Assembly: GCA_905221605.1 (NCBI GenBank)
Contig: CAJNDS010002641.1
Location: 124,001-188,000 of the forward strand
Length of the DNA stretch: 64,000 nucleotides
Source of the DNA: Symbiodinium natans
Lineage: Eukaryota; Sar; Dinophyceae; Suessiales; Symbiodiniaceae
Direction of reading: 5' to 3'
Part shown: positions 13,042-23,727 of the stretch, piece by piece
Layout of the letters: the number at the start of each line of letters is the position of its first letter
Position numbering within the stretch: position 1 is the stretch's first letter
Made by a program: the position numbers and the translations under genes
The notes under the pieces: generated by a model
The model's input: the letters and a program-made list of their open reading frames with translations, nothing else
The model's database searches: none
What the model was told of the DNA's origin: nothing

Positions 13042-14001
13042 ATGTCGTTCGCGAAGGCGCCGCGCTTCCGCGAAGGACACGCTGCCACGCCAGGCCCTGG
13101 ACAGTACCAGGCTAAATTCAGTAGCATGTCAGGGCCGAAATACACGTTCGGGAAGCCGAAGAGCACACGAACGGCGACAGAGCTGCCCAAGTTGCACCAA
13201 GCCCAGCTGAAGCTGGTGGCGGAGCTTGGCCGCGGTGGGCTTGCCACCGTACACAGAGCACGCTTCTGCGGCAAAGCTGTTGCTGTGAAGCTTTACCGTT
13301 GTCAGCCCGGGCTGGGAAACCCTGAGCAAGACCGCGAAGGCCTTCACAAAGAGGCTTTGCTCCTCGCAGGCCTCAGCCATACAAACATTGTACGTGCACT
13401 CTTCTTGGTGACGGACAGGGGCGTAGTCACGGGCTTTGGCCTGGAGCTCCTGGGCCAGTCCCTGCAAGCTGCCGCGTGCAACGGCCAGCTGACCGCTCAG
13501 CGCCTGGCAAGTGCCGTGGCGCCCACCTGCGAGGCCCTGGCATACCTGCACCAGCGGCCGATCGCACATTTGGATGTGAAACCGGCCAACATATGCTTCA
13601 CGGCCCAGCTAAGTGTGAAGCTGGTCGACATGGATGCCGCCATGACCATGGATCATCCAGATGAGCTGACACGGCGAATGCCAGGGAACTTGGCAGACTT
13701 GTCTCCGGAGATTGTCAACAAGATGCCATACAATCCCCTGAAAGAGGACTGTTGGCAAGCAGGCTGCACCTTCACGACATTGATCCAGGAGACGCAAGTG
13801 ATGCGCGACGAAGTGCTGCTGGTGCGTCTGCGGCCATTGCTTGGGCGTGCCGAGTCACGCCCCAGCATGCAGAAGTTCCTGGACGAAAATCTGCAGCAGT
13901 CCGAAGCAGCCATCAGACAGCAATTGCAGCGCGAGGGGCTTCCAGCCCTTCTGTGGAGCCGACCTCAACCGCAAAATCCCCTGCTGAAGCTATTCGGCTG
14001 A
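13042..14001 (+). CDS. STPGR-motif protein kinase, array copy 1
   Basis: A 319-residue intronless protein. The N-terminus MSFAKAPRF followed by TPGPGQY (residues 16-22) and GPKYTFGKPKS matches a sperm-tail PG-rich (STPGR/SHIPPO) repeat, typical of axonemal microtubule-associated proteins. A protein kinase fold follows: glycine loop GRGGLATVH at 63-71, ATP lysine K83, helix-C glutamate E104, catalytic loop HLDVKPAN with D178 and N183, metal-binding D196 in DMD, SPE at 221-223, and DCWQAG near 236. The usual HRD arginine is leucine and the DFG glycine is aspartate, but the catalytic residues remain. This methionine was chosen because all ten copies share it and frame breaks occur just upstream in other copies. 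In copies 1 and 6 the frame extends upstream to ATG 12838 (387 residues). Copy 1 has T44, Q142, C146. Substrate unknown. Confidence 0.88.
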   Translation: MSFAKAPRFREGHAATPGPGQYQAKFSSMSGPKYTFGKPKSTRTATELPKLHQAQLKLVAELGRGGLATVHRARFCGKAVAVKLYRCQPGLGNPEQDREGLHKEALLLAGLSHTNIVRALFLVTDRGVVTGFGLELLGQSLQAAACNGQLTAQRLASAVAPTCEALAYLHQRPIAHLDVKPANICFTAQLSVKLVDMDAAMTMDHPDELTRRMPGNLADLSPEIVNKMPYNPLKEDCWQAGCTFTTLIQETQVMRDEVLLVRLRPLLGRAESRPSMQKFLDENLQQSEAAIRQQLQREGLPALLWSRPQPQNPLLKLFG

Positions 14002-14958
14002 CAAGATGTGCTGCCACCTCCGCAGCGGGCTGGCGGGCTGCAGCAAGCTTCATTCCACCCTCCTGCAGGCTTTTGGGCTGAAGGTGATGGGCTCCACCTC
14101 CACAGCGCTGGCGAAGCGGTGATGGACGGTGTGATCCCGATGCTCCTGCGGATTGGAGTGCCGTGGACTGGTCGCAAACACATTGCCTAGCATCCTAGTC
14201 TCCTACATCTACATACATCTACCTTCCTTCGGACATGAGCAGCTGGACGATTCACACGGTTTCCTTGCTGAAGTCTTTTGTCGACTACGTTACTGGCAGT
14301 ACACACGGACAAAAGCTGCTCGCAGAGTAGTCCTTCAATCCCGTCCCGGCGAAGAGCGAACGCCTGGCTCTGGAGCTCCAAGGTCGCGAACCTTCTGCCT
14401 GCTGCCTGTGCGGACTTGTTCTCCTGCGCACTCTGCGATGGGCAGGGCTTGAACGTGATCAGCGTGAAGCGGGACACTTGGTCACTGTGGAAGGCCCATG
14501 AGCTGGAGGTGGCCAACCAAGCCTCGGAGGCGCGAGCGCTTGCGCCGAAAACTCACCTGGATGGCTTTCTGGATGTGGTCCCGTTGCGGTGTTGGAAACA
14601 TTCTCATGACGAACTGGTCAGCGTAGATGGGCGCCAGTGGGTCAAAACAAGGTGCAGCGCGATTCCATCGGCGTTGCAGAGTCCAACCGTAAGAACACTT
14701 GTTTATTTTTTTACGCAGCCTTGCAGTAAGTTAAGGTCTGTTGGGCGCGGCAGTGCTGAAAACATTCCTTAGCCTTAACCCCACAATCAACAGGCTTAGG
14801 GCTTACGGATCTTTGGGTTCAGGGAATCCTCGTCCCATTCATTCTGGAACCGGGGGGGGGGCAGCTGTGAACCGGTCTTGCGCATGATTTGCCGCGACGA
14901 TGCAGGAATTCCTCACTCAAGGAAAATTCGATATTCCAAGGTGTCCGGAAGCCTGGCA

Positions 14959-15918
14959 ATGTCGTTTGCGAAGGCGCCGCGCTTCCGCGAAGGACACGCT
15001 GCCACGCCAGGCCCTGGACAGTACCAGGCTAAATTCAGTAGCATGTCGGGGCCGAAATACACGTTCGGGAAGCCGAAGAGCACACGAAGGGCGACAGAGC
15101 TGCCCAAGTTGCACCAAGCCCAGCTGAAGCTGGTGGCGGAGCTTGGCCGCGGTGGGCTTGCCACCGTACACAGAGCACGCTTCTGCGGCAAAGCTGTTGC
15201 TGTGAAGCTTTACCGTTGTCAGCCCGGGCTGGGAAACCCTGAGCAAGACCGCGAAGGCCTTCACAAAGAGGCTTTGCTCCTCGCAGGCCTCAGCCATACA
15301 AACATTGTACGTGCACTCTTCTTGGTGACGGACAGGGGCGTAGTCACGGGCTTTGGCCTGGAGCTCCTGGGCCAGTCCCTGCAAGCTGCCGCGTGCAACG
15401 GCCAGCTGACCGCTCAGCGCCTGGCAAGTGCCGTGGCGCCCACCTGCGAGGCCCTGGCATACCTGCACCAGCGGCCGATCGCACATTTGGATGTGAAACC
15501 GGCCAACATATGCTTCACGGCCCAGCTAAGTGTGAAGCTGGTCGACATGGATGCCGCCATGACCATGGATCATCCAGATGAGCTGACACGGCGAATGCCA
15601 GGGAACTTGGCAGACTTGTCTCCGGAGATTGTCAACAAGATGCCATACAATCCCCTGAAAGAGGACTGTTGGCAAGCAGGCTGCACCTTCACGACATTGA
15701 TCCAGGAGACGCAAGTGATGCGCGACGAAGTGCTGCTGGTGCGTCTGCGGCCATTGCTTGGGCGTGCCGAGTCACGCCCCAGCATGCAGAAGTTCCTGGA
15801 CGAAAATCTGCAGCAGTCCGAAGCAGCCATCAGACAGCAATTGCAGCGCGAGGGGCTTCCAGCCCTTCTGTGGAGCCGACCTCAACCGCAAAATCCCCTG
15901 CTGAAGCTATTCGGCTGA
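14959..15918 (+). CDS. STPGR-motif protein kinase, array copy 2
   Basis: 319 residues, identical in layout to copy 1. It carries R44 but keeps Q142 and C146, so its body resembles copy 1. The leader lacks the 18 bases that hold the ATG used in other units (junction near 14788). The G-tract upstream is 10 long, so no upstream methionine other than a short in-frame one at 14884 could extend the protein. All catalytic residues are present. Confidence 0.87.
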   Translation: MSFAKAPRFREGHAATPGPGQYQAKFSSMSGPKYTFGKPKSTRRATELPKLHQAQLKLVAELGRGGLATVHRARFCGKAVAVKLYRCQPGLGNPEQDREGLHKEALLLAGLSHTNIVRALFLVTDRGVVTGFGLELLGQSLQAAACNGQLTAQRLASAVAPTCEALAYLHQRPIAHLDVKPANICFTAQLSVKLVDMDAAMTMDHPDELTRRMPGNLADLSPEIVNKMPYNPLKEDCWQAGCTFTTLIQETQVMRDEVLLVRLRPLLGRAESRPSMQKFLDENLQQSEAAIRQQLQREGLPALLWSRPQPQNPLLKLFG

Positions 15919-16899
15919 CAAGATGTGCTGCCACCTCCGCAGCGGGCTGGCGGGCTGCAGCAAGCTTCATTCCACCCTCCTGCAGGCTTTTGGGCTGAAG
16001 GTGATGGGCTCCACCTCCACAGCGCTGGCGAAGCGGTGATGGACGGTGTGATCCCGATGCTCCTGCGGATTGGAGTGCCGTGGACTGGTCGCAAACACAT
16101 TGCCTAGCATCCTAGTCTCCTACATCTACATACATCTACCTTCCTTCGGACATGAGCAGCTGGACGATTCACACGGTTTCCTTGCTGAAGTCTTTTGTCG
16201 ACTACGTTACTGGCAGTACACACGGACAAAAGCTGCACGCAGAGTAGTCCTTCAATCCCGTCCCGGCGAAGAGCGAACGCCTGGCTCTGGAGCTCCAAGG
16301 TCGCGAACCTTCTGCCTGCTGCCTGTGCGGACTTGTTCTCCTGCGAGCGCACTCTGCGATGGGCAGGGCTTGAACGTGATCAGCGTGAAGCGGGACACTT
16401 GGTCACTGTGGAAGGCCCATGAGCTGGAGGTGGCCAACCAAGCCTCGGAGGCGCGAGCGCTTGCGCCGAAAACTCGCCTGGATGGCTTTCTGGATGTGGT
16501 CCCGTTGCGGTGTTGGAAACATTCTCATGACGAACTGGTCAGCGTAGATGGGCGCCAGTGGGTCAAATACAAGGTGCAGCGCGATTCCATCGGCGTTGCA
16601 GAGTCCAACCGTAAGAACACTTGTTTAGTTTTTTACGCAGCCTTGCAGTAAGTTAAGGTCTGTTGGGCGCGGCAGTGCTGAAAACATTCCTGAGCCTTAA
16701 CCCCACAACTATGGCGCAGCAGAGCATCAACAGGCTTAGGGCTTACGGATCTTTGGGTTCAGGGAATCCTCGTCCCATTCATTCTGGAACCGGGGGGGGG
16801 GGGCAGCTGTGAACCGGTCTTGCACATGATTTGCCGCGACGATGCAGGAATTCCTCGCTCAAGGAAAATTCGATATTCCAAGGTGTCGGGAGCCTGGCA

Positions 16900-17859
16900 A
16901 TGTCGTTCGCGAAGGCGCCGCGCTTCCGCGAAGGACACGCTGCCACGCCAGGCCCTGGACAGTACCAGGCTAAATTCAGTAGCATGTCAGGGCCGAAATA
17001 CACGTTCGGGAAGCCGAAGAGCACACGAAGGGCGACAGAGCTGCCCAAGTTGCACCAAGCCCAGCTGAAGCTGGTGGCGGAGCTTGGCCGCGGTGGGCTT
17101 GCCACCGTACACAGAGCACGCTTCTGCGGCAAAGCTGTTGCTGTGAAGCTTTACCGTTGTCAGCCCGGGCTGGGAAACCCTGAGCAAGACCGCGAAGGCC
17201 TTCACAAAGAGGCTTTGCTCCTCGCAGGCCTCAGCCATACAAACATTGTACGTGCACTCTTCTTGGTGACGGACAGGGGCGTAGTCACGGGCTTTGGCCT
17301 GGAGCTCCTGGGCCAGTCCCTGGAAGCTGCCGCGCGCAACGGCCAGCTGACCGCTCAGCGCCTGGCAAGTGCCGTGGCGCCCACCTGCGAGGCCCTGGCG
17401 TACCTGCACCAGCGGCCGATCGCACATTTGGATGTGAAACCGGCCAACATATGCTTCACGGCCCAGCTAAGTGTGAAGCTGGTCGACATGGATGCCGCCA
17501 TGACCATGGATCATCCAGATGAGCTGACACGGCGAATGCCAGGGAACTTGGCAGACTTGTCTCCGGAGATTGTCAACAAGATGCCATACAATCCCCTGAA
17601 AGAGGACTGTTGGCAAGCAGGCTGCACCTTCACGACATTGATCCAGGAGACGCAAGTGATGCGCGACGAAGTGCTGCTGGTGCGTCTGCGGCCATTGCTT
17701 GGGCGTGCCGAGTCACGCCCCAGCATGCAGAAGTTCCTGGACGAAAATCTGCAGCAGTCCGAAGCAGCCATCGGACAGCAATTGCAGCGCGAGGGGCTTC
17801 CAGCCCTTCTGTGGAGCCGACCTCAACCGCAAAATCCCCTGCTGAAGCTATTCGGCTGA
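16900..17859 (+). CDS. STPGR-motif protein kinase, array copy 3
   Basis: 319 residues with R44, E142, R146 and a private G292 in place of arginine. A one-base deletion 10-15 bases before the start (GTGTCGGGAGCC where other copies have GTGTCCGGAAGCC) shifts the upstream frame. This supports the chosen methionine as the real start and the upstream sequence as leader. The catalytic motifs are intact. Confidence 0.87.
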   Translation: MSFAKAPRFREGHAATPGPGQYQAKFSSMSGPKYTFGKPKSTRRATELPKLHQAQLKLVAELGRGGLATVHRARFCGKAVAVKLYRCQPGLGNPEQDREGLHKEALLLAGLSHTNIVRALFLVTDRGVVTGFGLELLGQSLEAAARNGQLTAQRLASAVAPTCEALAYLHQRPIAHLDVKPANICFTAQLSVKLVDMDAAMTMDHPDELTRRMPGNLADLSPEIVNKMPYNPLKEDCWQAGCTFTTLIQETQVMRDEVLLVRLRPLLGRAESRPSMQKFLDENLQQSEAAIGQQLQREGLPALLWSRPQPQNPLLKLFG

Positions 17860-18838
17860 CAAGATGTGCTGCCACCTCCGCAGCGGGCTGGCGGGCTGCA
17901 GCAAGCTTCATTCCACCCTCCTGCAGGCTTTTGGGCTGAAGGTGATGGGCTCCACCTCCACAGCGCTGGCGAAGCGGTGATGGACGGTGTGATCCCGATG
18001 CTCTTGCGGATTGGAGTGCCGTGGACTGGTCGCAAACACATTGCCTAGCATCCTAGTCTCCTACATCTACATACATCTACCTTCCTTCGGACATGAGCAG
18101 CTGGACGATTCACACGGTTTCCTTGCTGAAGTCTTTTGTCGACTACGTTACTGGCAGTACACACGGACAAAAGCTGCACGCAGAGTAGTCCTTCAATCCC
18201 GTCCCGGCGAAGAGCGAACGCCTGGCTCTGGAGCTCCAAGGTCGCGAGCCTTCTGCCTGCTGCCTGTGCGGACTAGTTCTCCTGCGAGCGCACTCTGCGA
18301 TGGGCAGGGCTTGAACGTGATCAGCGTGAAGCGGGACACTTGGTCACCGTGGAAGGCCCATGAGCTGGAGGTGGCCAACCAAGCCTCGGAGGCGCGAGCG
18401 CTTGCGCCGAAAACTCGCCTGGATGGCTTTCTGGATGTGGTCCCGTTGCGGTGTTGGAAACATTCTCATGACGAACTGGTCAGCGTAGATGGGCGCCAGT
18501 GGGTCAAAACAAGGTGCAGCGCGATTCCATCGGCGTTGCAGAGTCCAACCGTAAGAACACTTGTTTAGTTTTTTACGCAGCCTTGCAGTAAGTTAAGGTC
18601 TGTTGGGCGCGGCAGTGCTGAAAACATTCCTTAGCCTTAACCCCACAACTATGGCGCATCAGAGCATCAACAGGCTTAGGGCTTACGGATCTTTGGGTTC
18701 AGGGAATCCTCGTCCCATTCATTCTGGAACCGGGGGGGGGGCAGCTGTGAACCGGTCTTGCACATGATTTGCCGCGACGATGCAGGAATTCCTCACTCAA
18801 GGAAAATTCGATATTCCAAGGTGTCCGGAAGCCTGGCA
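17860..18838 (+). other. Array spacer with conserved open frame (representative)
   Basis: Between kinase genes lies a conserved spacer of roughly 900 bases. It has a frame of about 185 codons (18011-18568 here; likewise 16070-16651, 19950-20507, 23879-24502, 25801-26358, 27743-28300). Differences between copies fall on amino-acid-changing positions of that frame (for example T/A, C/S, L/P, H/R), and one-base indels alter it in copies 1, 2 and 9. It therefore behaves more like 3' untranslated or intergenic sequence than a constrained gene. The last part contains GTAAGA and a T-rich AG. Confidence 0.5.
18561..18580 (+). promoter_or_regulatory. Possible trans-splice acceptor before kinase copy 4
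   Basis: A T-rich run ending in ACGCAG is repeated in each internal spacer about 70 bases before the ATGGCGCA leader. Dinoflagellate mRNAs receive a 22-nt spliced leader at such AG sites, so this is the best candidate for the 5' end of each kinase mRNA. This is an inference; no leader junction is visible in genomic DNA. Confidence 0.35.
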
Positions 18839-19798
18839 ATGTCGTTCGCGAAGGCGCCGCGCTTCCGCGAAGGACACGCTGCCACACCAGGCCCTGGACA
18901 GTACCAGGCTAAATTCAGTAGCCTGTCAGGGCCGAAATACACGTTCGGGAAGCCGAAGAGCACACGAAGGGCGACAGAGCTGCCCAAGTTGCACCAAGCC
19001 CAGCTGAAGCTGGTGGCGGAGCTTGGCCGCGGTGGGCTTGCCACCGTACACAGAGCACGCTTCTGCGGCAAAGCTGTTGCTGTGAAGCTTTACCGTTGTC
19101 AGCCCGGGCTGGGAAACCCTGAGCAAGACCGCGAAGGCCTTCACAAAGAGGCTTTGCTCCTCGCAGGCCTCAGCCATACAAACATTGTACGTGCACTCTT
19201 CTTGGTGACGGACAGGGGCGTAGTCACGGGCTTTGGCCTGGAGCTCCTGGGCCAGTCCCTGCAAGCTGCCGCGCGCAACGGCCAGCTGACCGCTCAGCGC
19301 CTGGCAAGTGCCGTGGCGCCCACCTGCGAGGCCCTGGCGTACCTGCACCAGCGGCCGATCGCACATTTGGATGTGAAACCGGCCAACATATGCTTCACGG
19401 CCCAGCTAAGTGTGAAGCTGGTCGACATGGATGCCGCCATGACCATGGATCATCCAGATGAGCTGACACGGCGACTGCCAGGGAACTTGGCAGACTTGTC
19501 TCCGGAGATTGTCAACAAGATGCCATACAATCCCCTGAAAGAGGACTGTTGGCAAGCAGGCTGCACCTTCACGACATTGATCCAGGAGACGCAAGTGATG
19601 CGCGACGAAGTGCTGCTGGTGCGTCTGCGGCCATTGCTTGGGCGTGCCGAGTCACGCCCCAGCATGCAGAAGTTCCTGGACGAAAATCTGCAGCAGTCCG
19701 AAGCAGCCATCAGACAGCAATTGCAGCGCGAGGGGCTTCCAGCCCTTCTGTGGAGCCGACCTCAACCGCAAAATCCCCTGCTGAAGCTATTCGGCTGA
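18839..19798 (+). CDS. STPGR-motif protein kinase, array copy 4
   Basis: 319 residues with L29, Q142, R146 and L213. The L29/L213 pair is shared only with copy 10, so the two are the closest across the blocks. The G-tract in the leader is 10 long, which puts the upstream ATG (near 18651) out of frame. The catalytic motifs are intact. Confidence 0.87.
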   Translation: MSFAKAPRFREGHAATPGPGQYQAKFSSLSGPKYTFGKPKSTRRATELPKLHQAQLKLVAELGRGGLATVHRARFCGKAVAVKLYRCQPGLGNPEQDREGLHKEALLLAGLSHTNIVRALFLVTDRGVVTGFGLELLGQSLQAAARNGQLTAQRLASAVAPTCEALAYLHQRPIAHLDVKPANICFTAQLSVKLVDMDAAMTMDHPDELTRRLPGNLADLSPEIVNKMPYNPLKEDCWQAGCTFTTLIQETQVMRDEVLLVRLRPLLGRAESRPSMQKFLDENLQQSEAAIRQQLQREGLPALLWSRPQPQNPLLKLFG

Positions 19799-20777
19799 CA
19801 AGATGTGCTGCCACCTCCGCAGCGGGCTGGCGGGCTGCAGCAAGCTTCATTCCACCCTCCTGCAGGCTTTTGGGCTGAAGGTGATGGGCTCCACCTCCAC
19901 AGCGCTGGCGAAGCGGTGATGGACGGTGTGATCCCGATGCTCCTGCGGATTGGAGTGCCGTGGACTTGTCGCAAACACATTGCCTAGCATCCTAGTCTCC
20001 TACATCTACATACATCTACCTTCCTTCGGACATGAGCAGCTGGACGATTCACACGGTTTCCTTGCTGAAGTCTTTTGTCGACTACGTTACTGGCAGTACA
20101 CACGGACAAAAGCTGCTCGCAGAGTAGTCCTTCAATCCCGTCCCGGCGAAGAGCGAACGCCTGGCTCTGGAGCTCCAAGGTCGCGAACCTTCTGCCTGCT
20201 GCCTGTGCGGACTAGTTCTCCTGCGAGCGCACTCTGCGATGGGCAGGGCTTGAACGTGATCAGCGTGAAGCGGGACACTTGGTCACTGTGGAAGGCCCAT
20301 GAGCTGGAGGTGGCCAACCAAGCCTCGGAGGCGCGAGCGCTTGCGCCGAAAACTCGCCTGGATGGCTTTCTGGATGTGGTCCCGTTGCGGTGTTGGAAAC
20401 ATTCTCATGACGAACTGGTCAGCGTAGATGGGCGCCAGTGGGTCAAAACAAGGTGCAGCGCGATTCCATCGGCGTTGCAGAGTCCAACCGTAAGAACACT
20501 TGTTTAGTTTTTTACGCAGCCTTGCAGTAAGTTAAGGTCTGTTGGGCGCGGCAGTGCTGAAAACATTCCTTAGCCTTAACCCCACAACTATGGCGCATCA
20601 GAGCATCAACAGGCTTAGGGCTTACGGATCTTTGGGTTCAGGGAATCCTCGTCCCATTCATTCTGGAACCGGGGGGGGGGCAGCTGTGAACCGGTCTTGC
20701 ACATGATTTGCCGCGACGATGCAGGAATTCCTCACTCAAGGAAAATTCGATATTCCAAGGTGTCCGGAAGCCTGGCA

Positions 20778-21542
20778 ATGTCGTTCGCGAAGGCGCCGCG
20801 CTTCCGCGAAGGACACGCTGCCACGCCAGGCCCTGGACAGTACCAGGCTAAATTCAGTAGCATGTCGGGGCCGAAATACACGTTCGGGAAGCCGAAGAGC
20901 ACACGAAGGGCGACAGAGCTGCCCAAGTTGCACCAAGCCCAGCTGAAGCTGGTGGCGGAGCTTGGCCGCGGTGGGCTTGCCACCGTACACAGAGCACGCT
21001 TCTGCGGCAAAGCTGTTGCTGTGAAGCTTTACCGTTGTCAGCCCGGGCTGGGAAACCCTGAGCAAGACCGCGAAGGCCTTCACAAAGAGGCTTTGCTCCT
21101 CGCAGGCCTCAGCCATACAAACATTGTACGTGCACTCTTCTTGGTGACGGACAGGGGCGTAGTCACGGGCTTTGGCCTGGAGCTCCTGGGCCAGTCCCTG
21201 GAAGCTGCCGCGCGCAACGGCCAGCTGACCGCTCAGCGCCTGGCAAGTGCCGTGGCGCCCACCTGCGAGGCCCTGGCGTACCTGCACCAGCGGCCGATCG
21301 CACATTTGGATGTGAAACCGGCCAACATATGCTTCACGGCCCAGCTAAGTGTGAAGCTGGTCGACATGGATGCCGCCATGACCATGGATCATCCAGATGA
21401 GCTGCCACGCGAACTGCATGGACTTGGGCAGACTCGTCTCCGGAGATTGGTCCCACAAGAAGATGCCATACATCCCCTAAGAGGACCCTTGTTTTGGCAA
21501 GCAGGCTGCACCTTCCACTACTTGATCCAGGAGACCAAGTGA
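20778..21542 (+). pseudogene. STPGR-kinase, array copy 5, broken 3' half
   Basis: The first ~209 codons match the other copies (E142, R146), including the K83, E104, D178 and D196 positions. From about 21405 the sequence gains many one- to three-base insertions, so the frame is lost after DHPDEL and stops at 21542 (254 residues). The distal body and part of the spacer remain recognisable to about 21957, where CAGA repeats take over. The error pattern, dense small insertions next to simple repeat, looks like unpolished long-read sequence at a contig edge. Real decay is the alternative. Confidence 0.8.
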
Positions 21543-21956
21543 TGCGCCGACGAAGTGCTGCTGGTGCGTTCTGCGCCATTGCTTGGGCGTGCCGAGTCCC
21601 GCCCAGCGGCAGAATTTCCTGGAACGAAAATCTGCCAGCAGTCCGAAGCAGCCATCAGACAAGCAATTGCAGCGCGAGGGGCTTTCCAGCCCTTCTGTGG
21701 AGCCGACCATCACCGCAAAATCGAGCCCCCTGCTGAAGGCTACTTTCGGCTGACAAGGATTTGTGGGCTGATAAGCCACCTCTGCATCAGCGGGCTGGCG
21801 GGCTGCAGCAAGCTTCATTCCACCCTCCTGCAGGCTTTTGGGCTGAAGGTGATTGGCTCCACCTTCACAGCGCTGGCGAAGCGGTGATGGACGGTGTGAT
21901 CATCCCGATGCTGCCGCGGATTGGAGAGCCGTGGACTGGTCGCAAACACACTGCCT

Positions 21957-21964
21957 AGACAGAC

Positions 21965-22051
<87 letters not shown>

Positions 22052-22378
22052 CACACACAGACACACCCACAGACACACCCACAGACACACCCACAGACAC
22101 CCGCAGACACCCACAGACACCCGCAGACACCCGCAGACACCCGCAGACACCCGCAGACACCCGCAGACACCCACAGAGACCCACAGACACCCACAGACAC
22201 CCACAGACACCCGCAGACACCCGCAGACACCCGCAGACACCCGCAGACACCCGCAGAGACCCACAGACACCCACAGAGACCCACAGAGACCCACAGAGAC
22301 CCACAGAGACCCACAGAGACCCACAGAGACCCACAGAGACTCACACAGACACAGAGACACAGAGACGCAGAGACACAG
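21957..22378. repeat. CAGA and CAGACACCC tract between array blocks
   Basis: (CAGA)n from 21957 to about 22048, then degenerate CAGACACCC(G/A) words to 22378. The second part matches 12447-12652. It abuts the broken copy 5 on the left and the flank of copy 6 on the right. Confidence 0.95.
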
Positions 22379-22767
22379 AAGCCTCGACCCGGAGAAGCTT
22401 TAGGTGGTTCCTGTGTCTCACTGGCCGCATGCGGCTGAAGATGCTGCCCGACGAGAGGCCATGGGCGGGGGATTGTTCTGAGCTAGGATCCTGTTGGCCC
22501 TCGGGCATCGCGCAAGCAACGGGGCAGTGCTGAGCCACACTCCTTAGCCTTAACCCCGCAAGTATGTCGTATCAGCGCATCAACAGGCAGGGATCTTTGG
22601 GTTTAGGGAATCCTCAACAGTTTCCACGAAGGTTTCGTCCCATTAATGCTGGAAGCGGGGGGGGCGGGGGCAGCTGTGAACCGGTCTTGCACATGATTTG
22701 CCGCGGCAATGCAGGAATTCCTCACTCAAGGAAAATTCGATATTCCAAGGTGTCCGGAAGCCTGGCA

Positions 22768-23727
22768 ATGTCGTTCGCGAAGGCGCCGCGCTTCCGCGAA
22801 GGACACGCTGCCACGCCAGGCCCTGGACAGTACCAGGCTAAATTCAGTAGCATGTCAGGGCCGAAATACACGTTCGGGAAGCCGAAGAGCACACGAACGG
22901 CGACAGAGCTGCCCAAGTTGCACCAAGCCCAGCTGAAGCTGGTGGCGGAGCTTGGCCGCGGTGGGCTTGCCACCGTACACAGAGCACGCTTCTGCGGCAA
23001 AGCTGTTGCTGTGAAGCTTTACCGTTGTCAGCCCGGGCTGGGAAACCCTGAGCAAGACCGCGAAGGCCTTCACAAAGAGGCTTTGCTCCTCGCAGGCCTC
23101 AGCCATACAAACATTGTACGTGCACTCTTCTTGGTGACGGACAGGGGCGTAGTCACGGGCTTTGGCCTGGAGCTCCTGGGCCAGTCCCTGCAAGCTGCCG
23201 CGTGCAACGGCCAGCTGACCGCTCAGCGCCTGGCAAGTGCCGTGGCGCCCACCTGCGAGGCCCTGGCATACCTGCACCAGCGGCCGATCGCACATTTGGA
23301 TGTGAAACCGGCCAACATATGCTTCACGGCCCAGCTAAGTGTGAAGCTGGTCGACATGGATGCCGCCATGACCATGGATCATCCAGATGAGCTGACACGG
23401 CGAATGCCAGGGAACTTGGCAGACTTGTCTCCGGAGATTGTCAACAAGATGCCATACAATCCCCTGAAAGAGGACTGTTGGCAAGCAGGCTGCACCTTCA
23501 CGACATTGATCCAGGAGACGCAAGTGATGCGCGACGAAGTGCTGCTGGTGCGTCTGCGGCCATTGCTTGGGCGTGCCGAGTCACGCCCCAGCATGCAGAA
23601 GTTCCTGGACGAAAATCTGCAGCAGTCCGAAGCAGCCATCAGACAGCAATTGCAGCGCGAGGGGCTTCCAGCCCTTCTGTGGAGCCGACCTCAACCGCAA
23701 AATCCCCTGCTGAAGCTATTCGGCTGA
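22768..23727 (+). CDS. STPGR-motif protein kinase, array copy 6
   Basis: Its translation is identical to copy 1, including T44, Q142, C146 and the extended in-frame N-terminus from ATG 22564, in which the glycine-coding G-tract is interrupted by a C. Upstream flanks also match copy 1. It opens the second five-unit block at an offset of 9726 bases from copy 1. Confidence 0.88.
   Translation: MSFAKAPRFREGHAATPGPGQYQAKFSSMSGPKYTFGKPKSTRTATELPKLHQAQLKLVAELGRGGLATVHRARFCGKAVAVKLYRCQPGLGNPEQDREGLHKEALLLAGLSHTNIVRALFLVTDRGVVTGFGLELLGQSLQAAACNGQLTAQRLASAVAPTCEALAYLHQRPIAHLDVKPANICFTAQLSVKLVDMDAAMTMDHPDELTRRMPGNLADLSPEIVNKMPYNPLKEDCWQAGCTFTTLIQETQVMRDEVLLVRLRPLLGRAESRPSMQKFLDENLQQSEAAIRQQLQREGLPALLWSRPQPQNPLLKLFG

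Noticed and set aside
12180-22378. CRISPR-like regular repeats
   Set aside because: The periodic units are contiguous microsatellite words without unique spacers, in a eukaryotic context.
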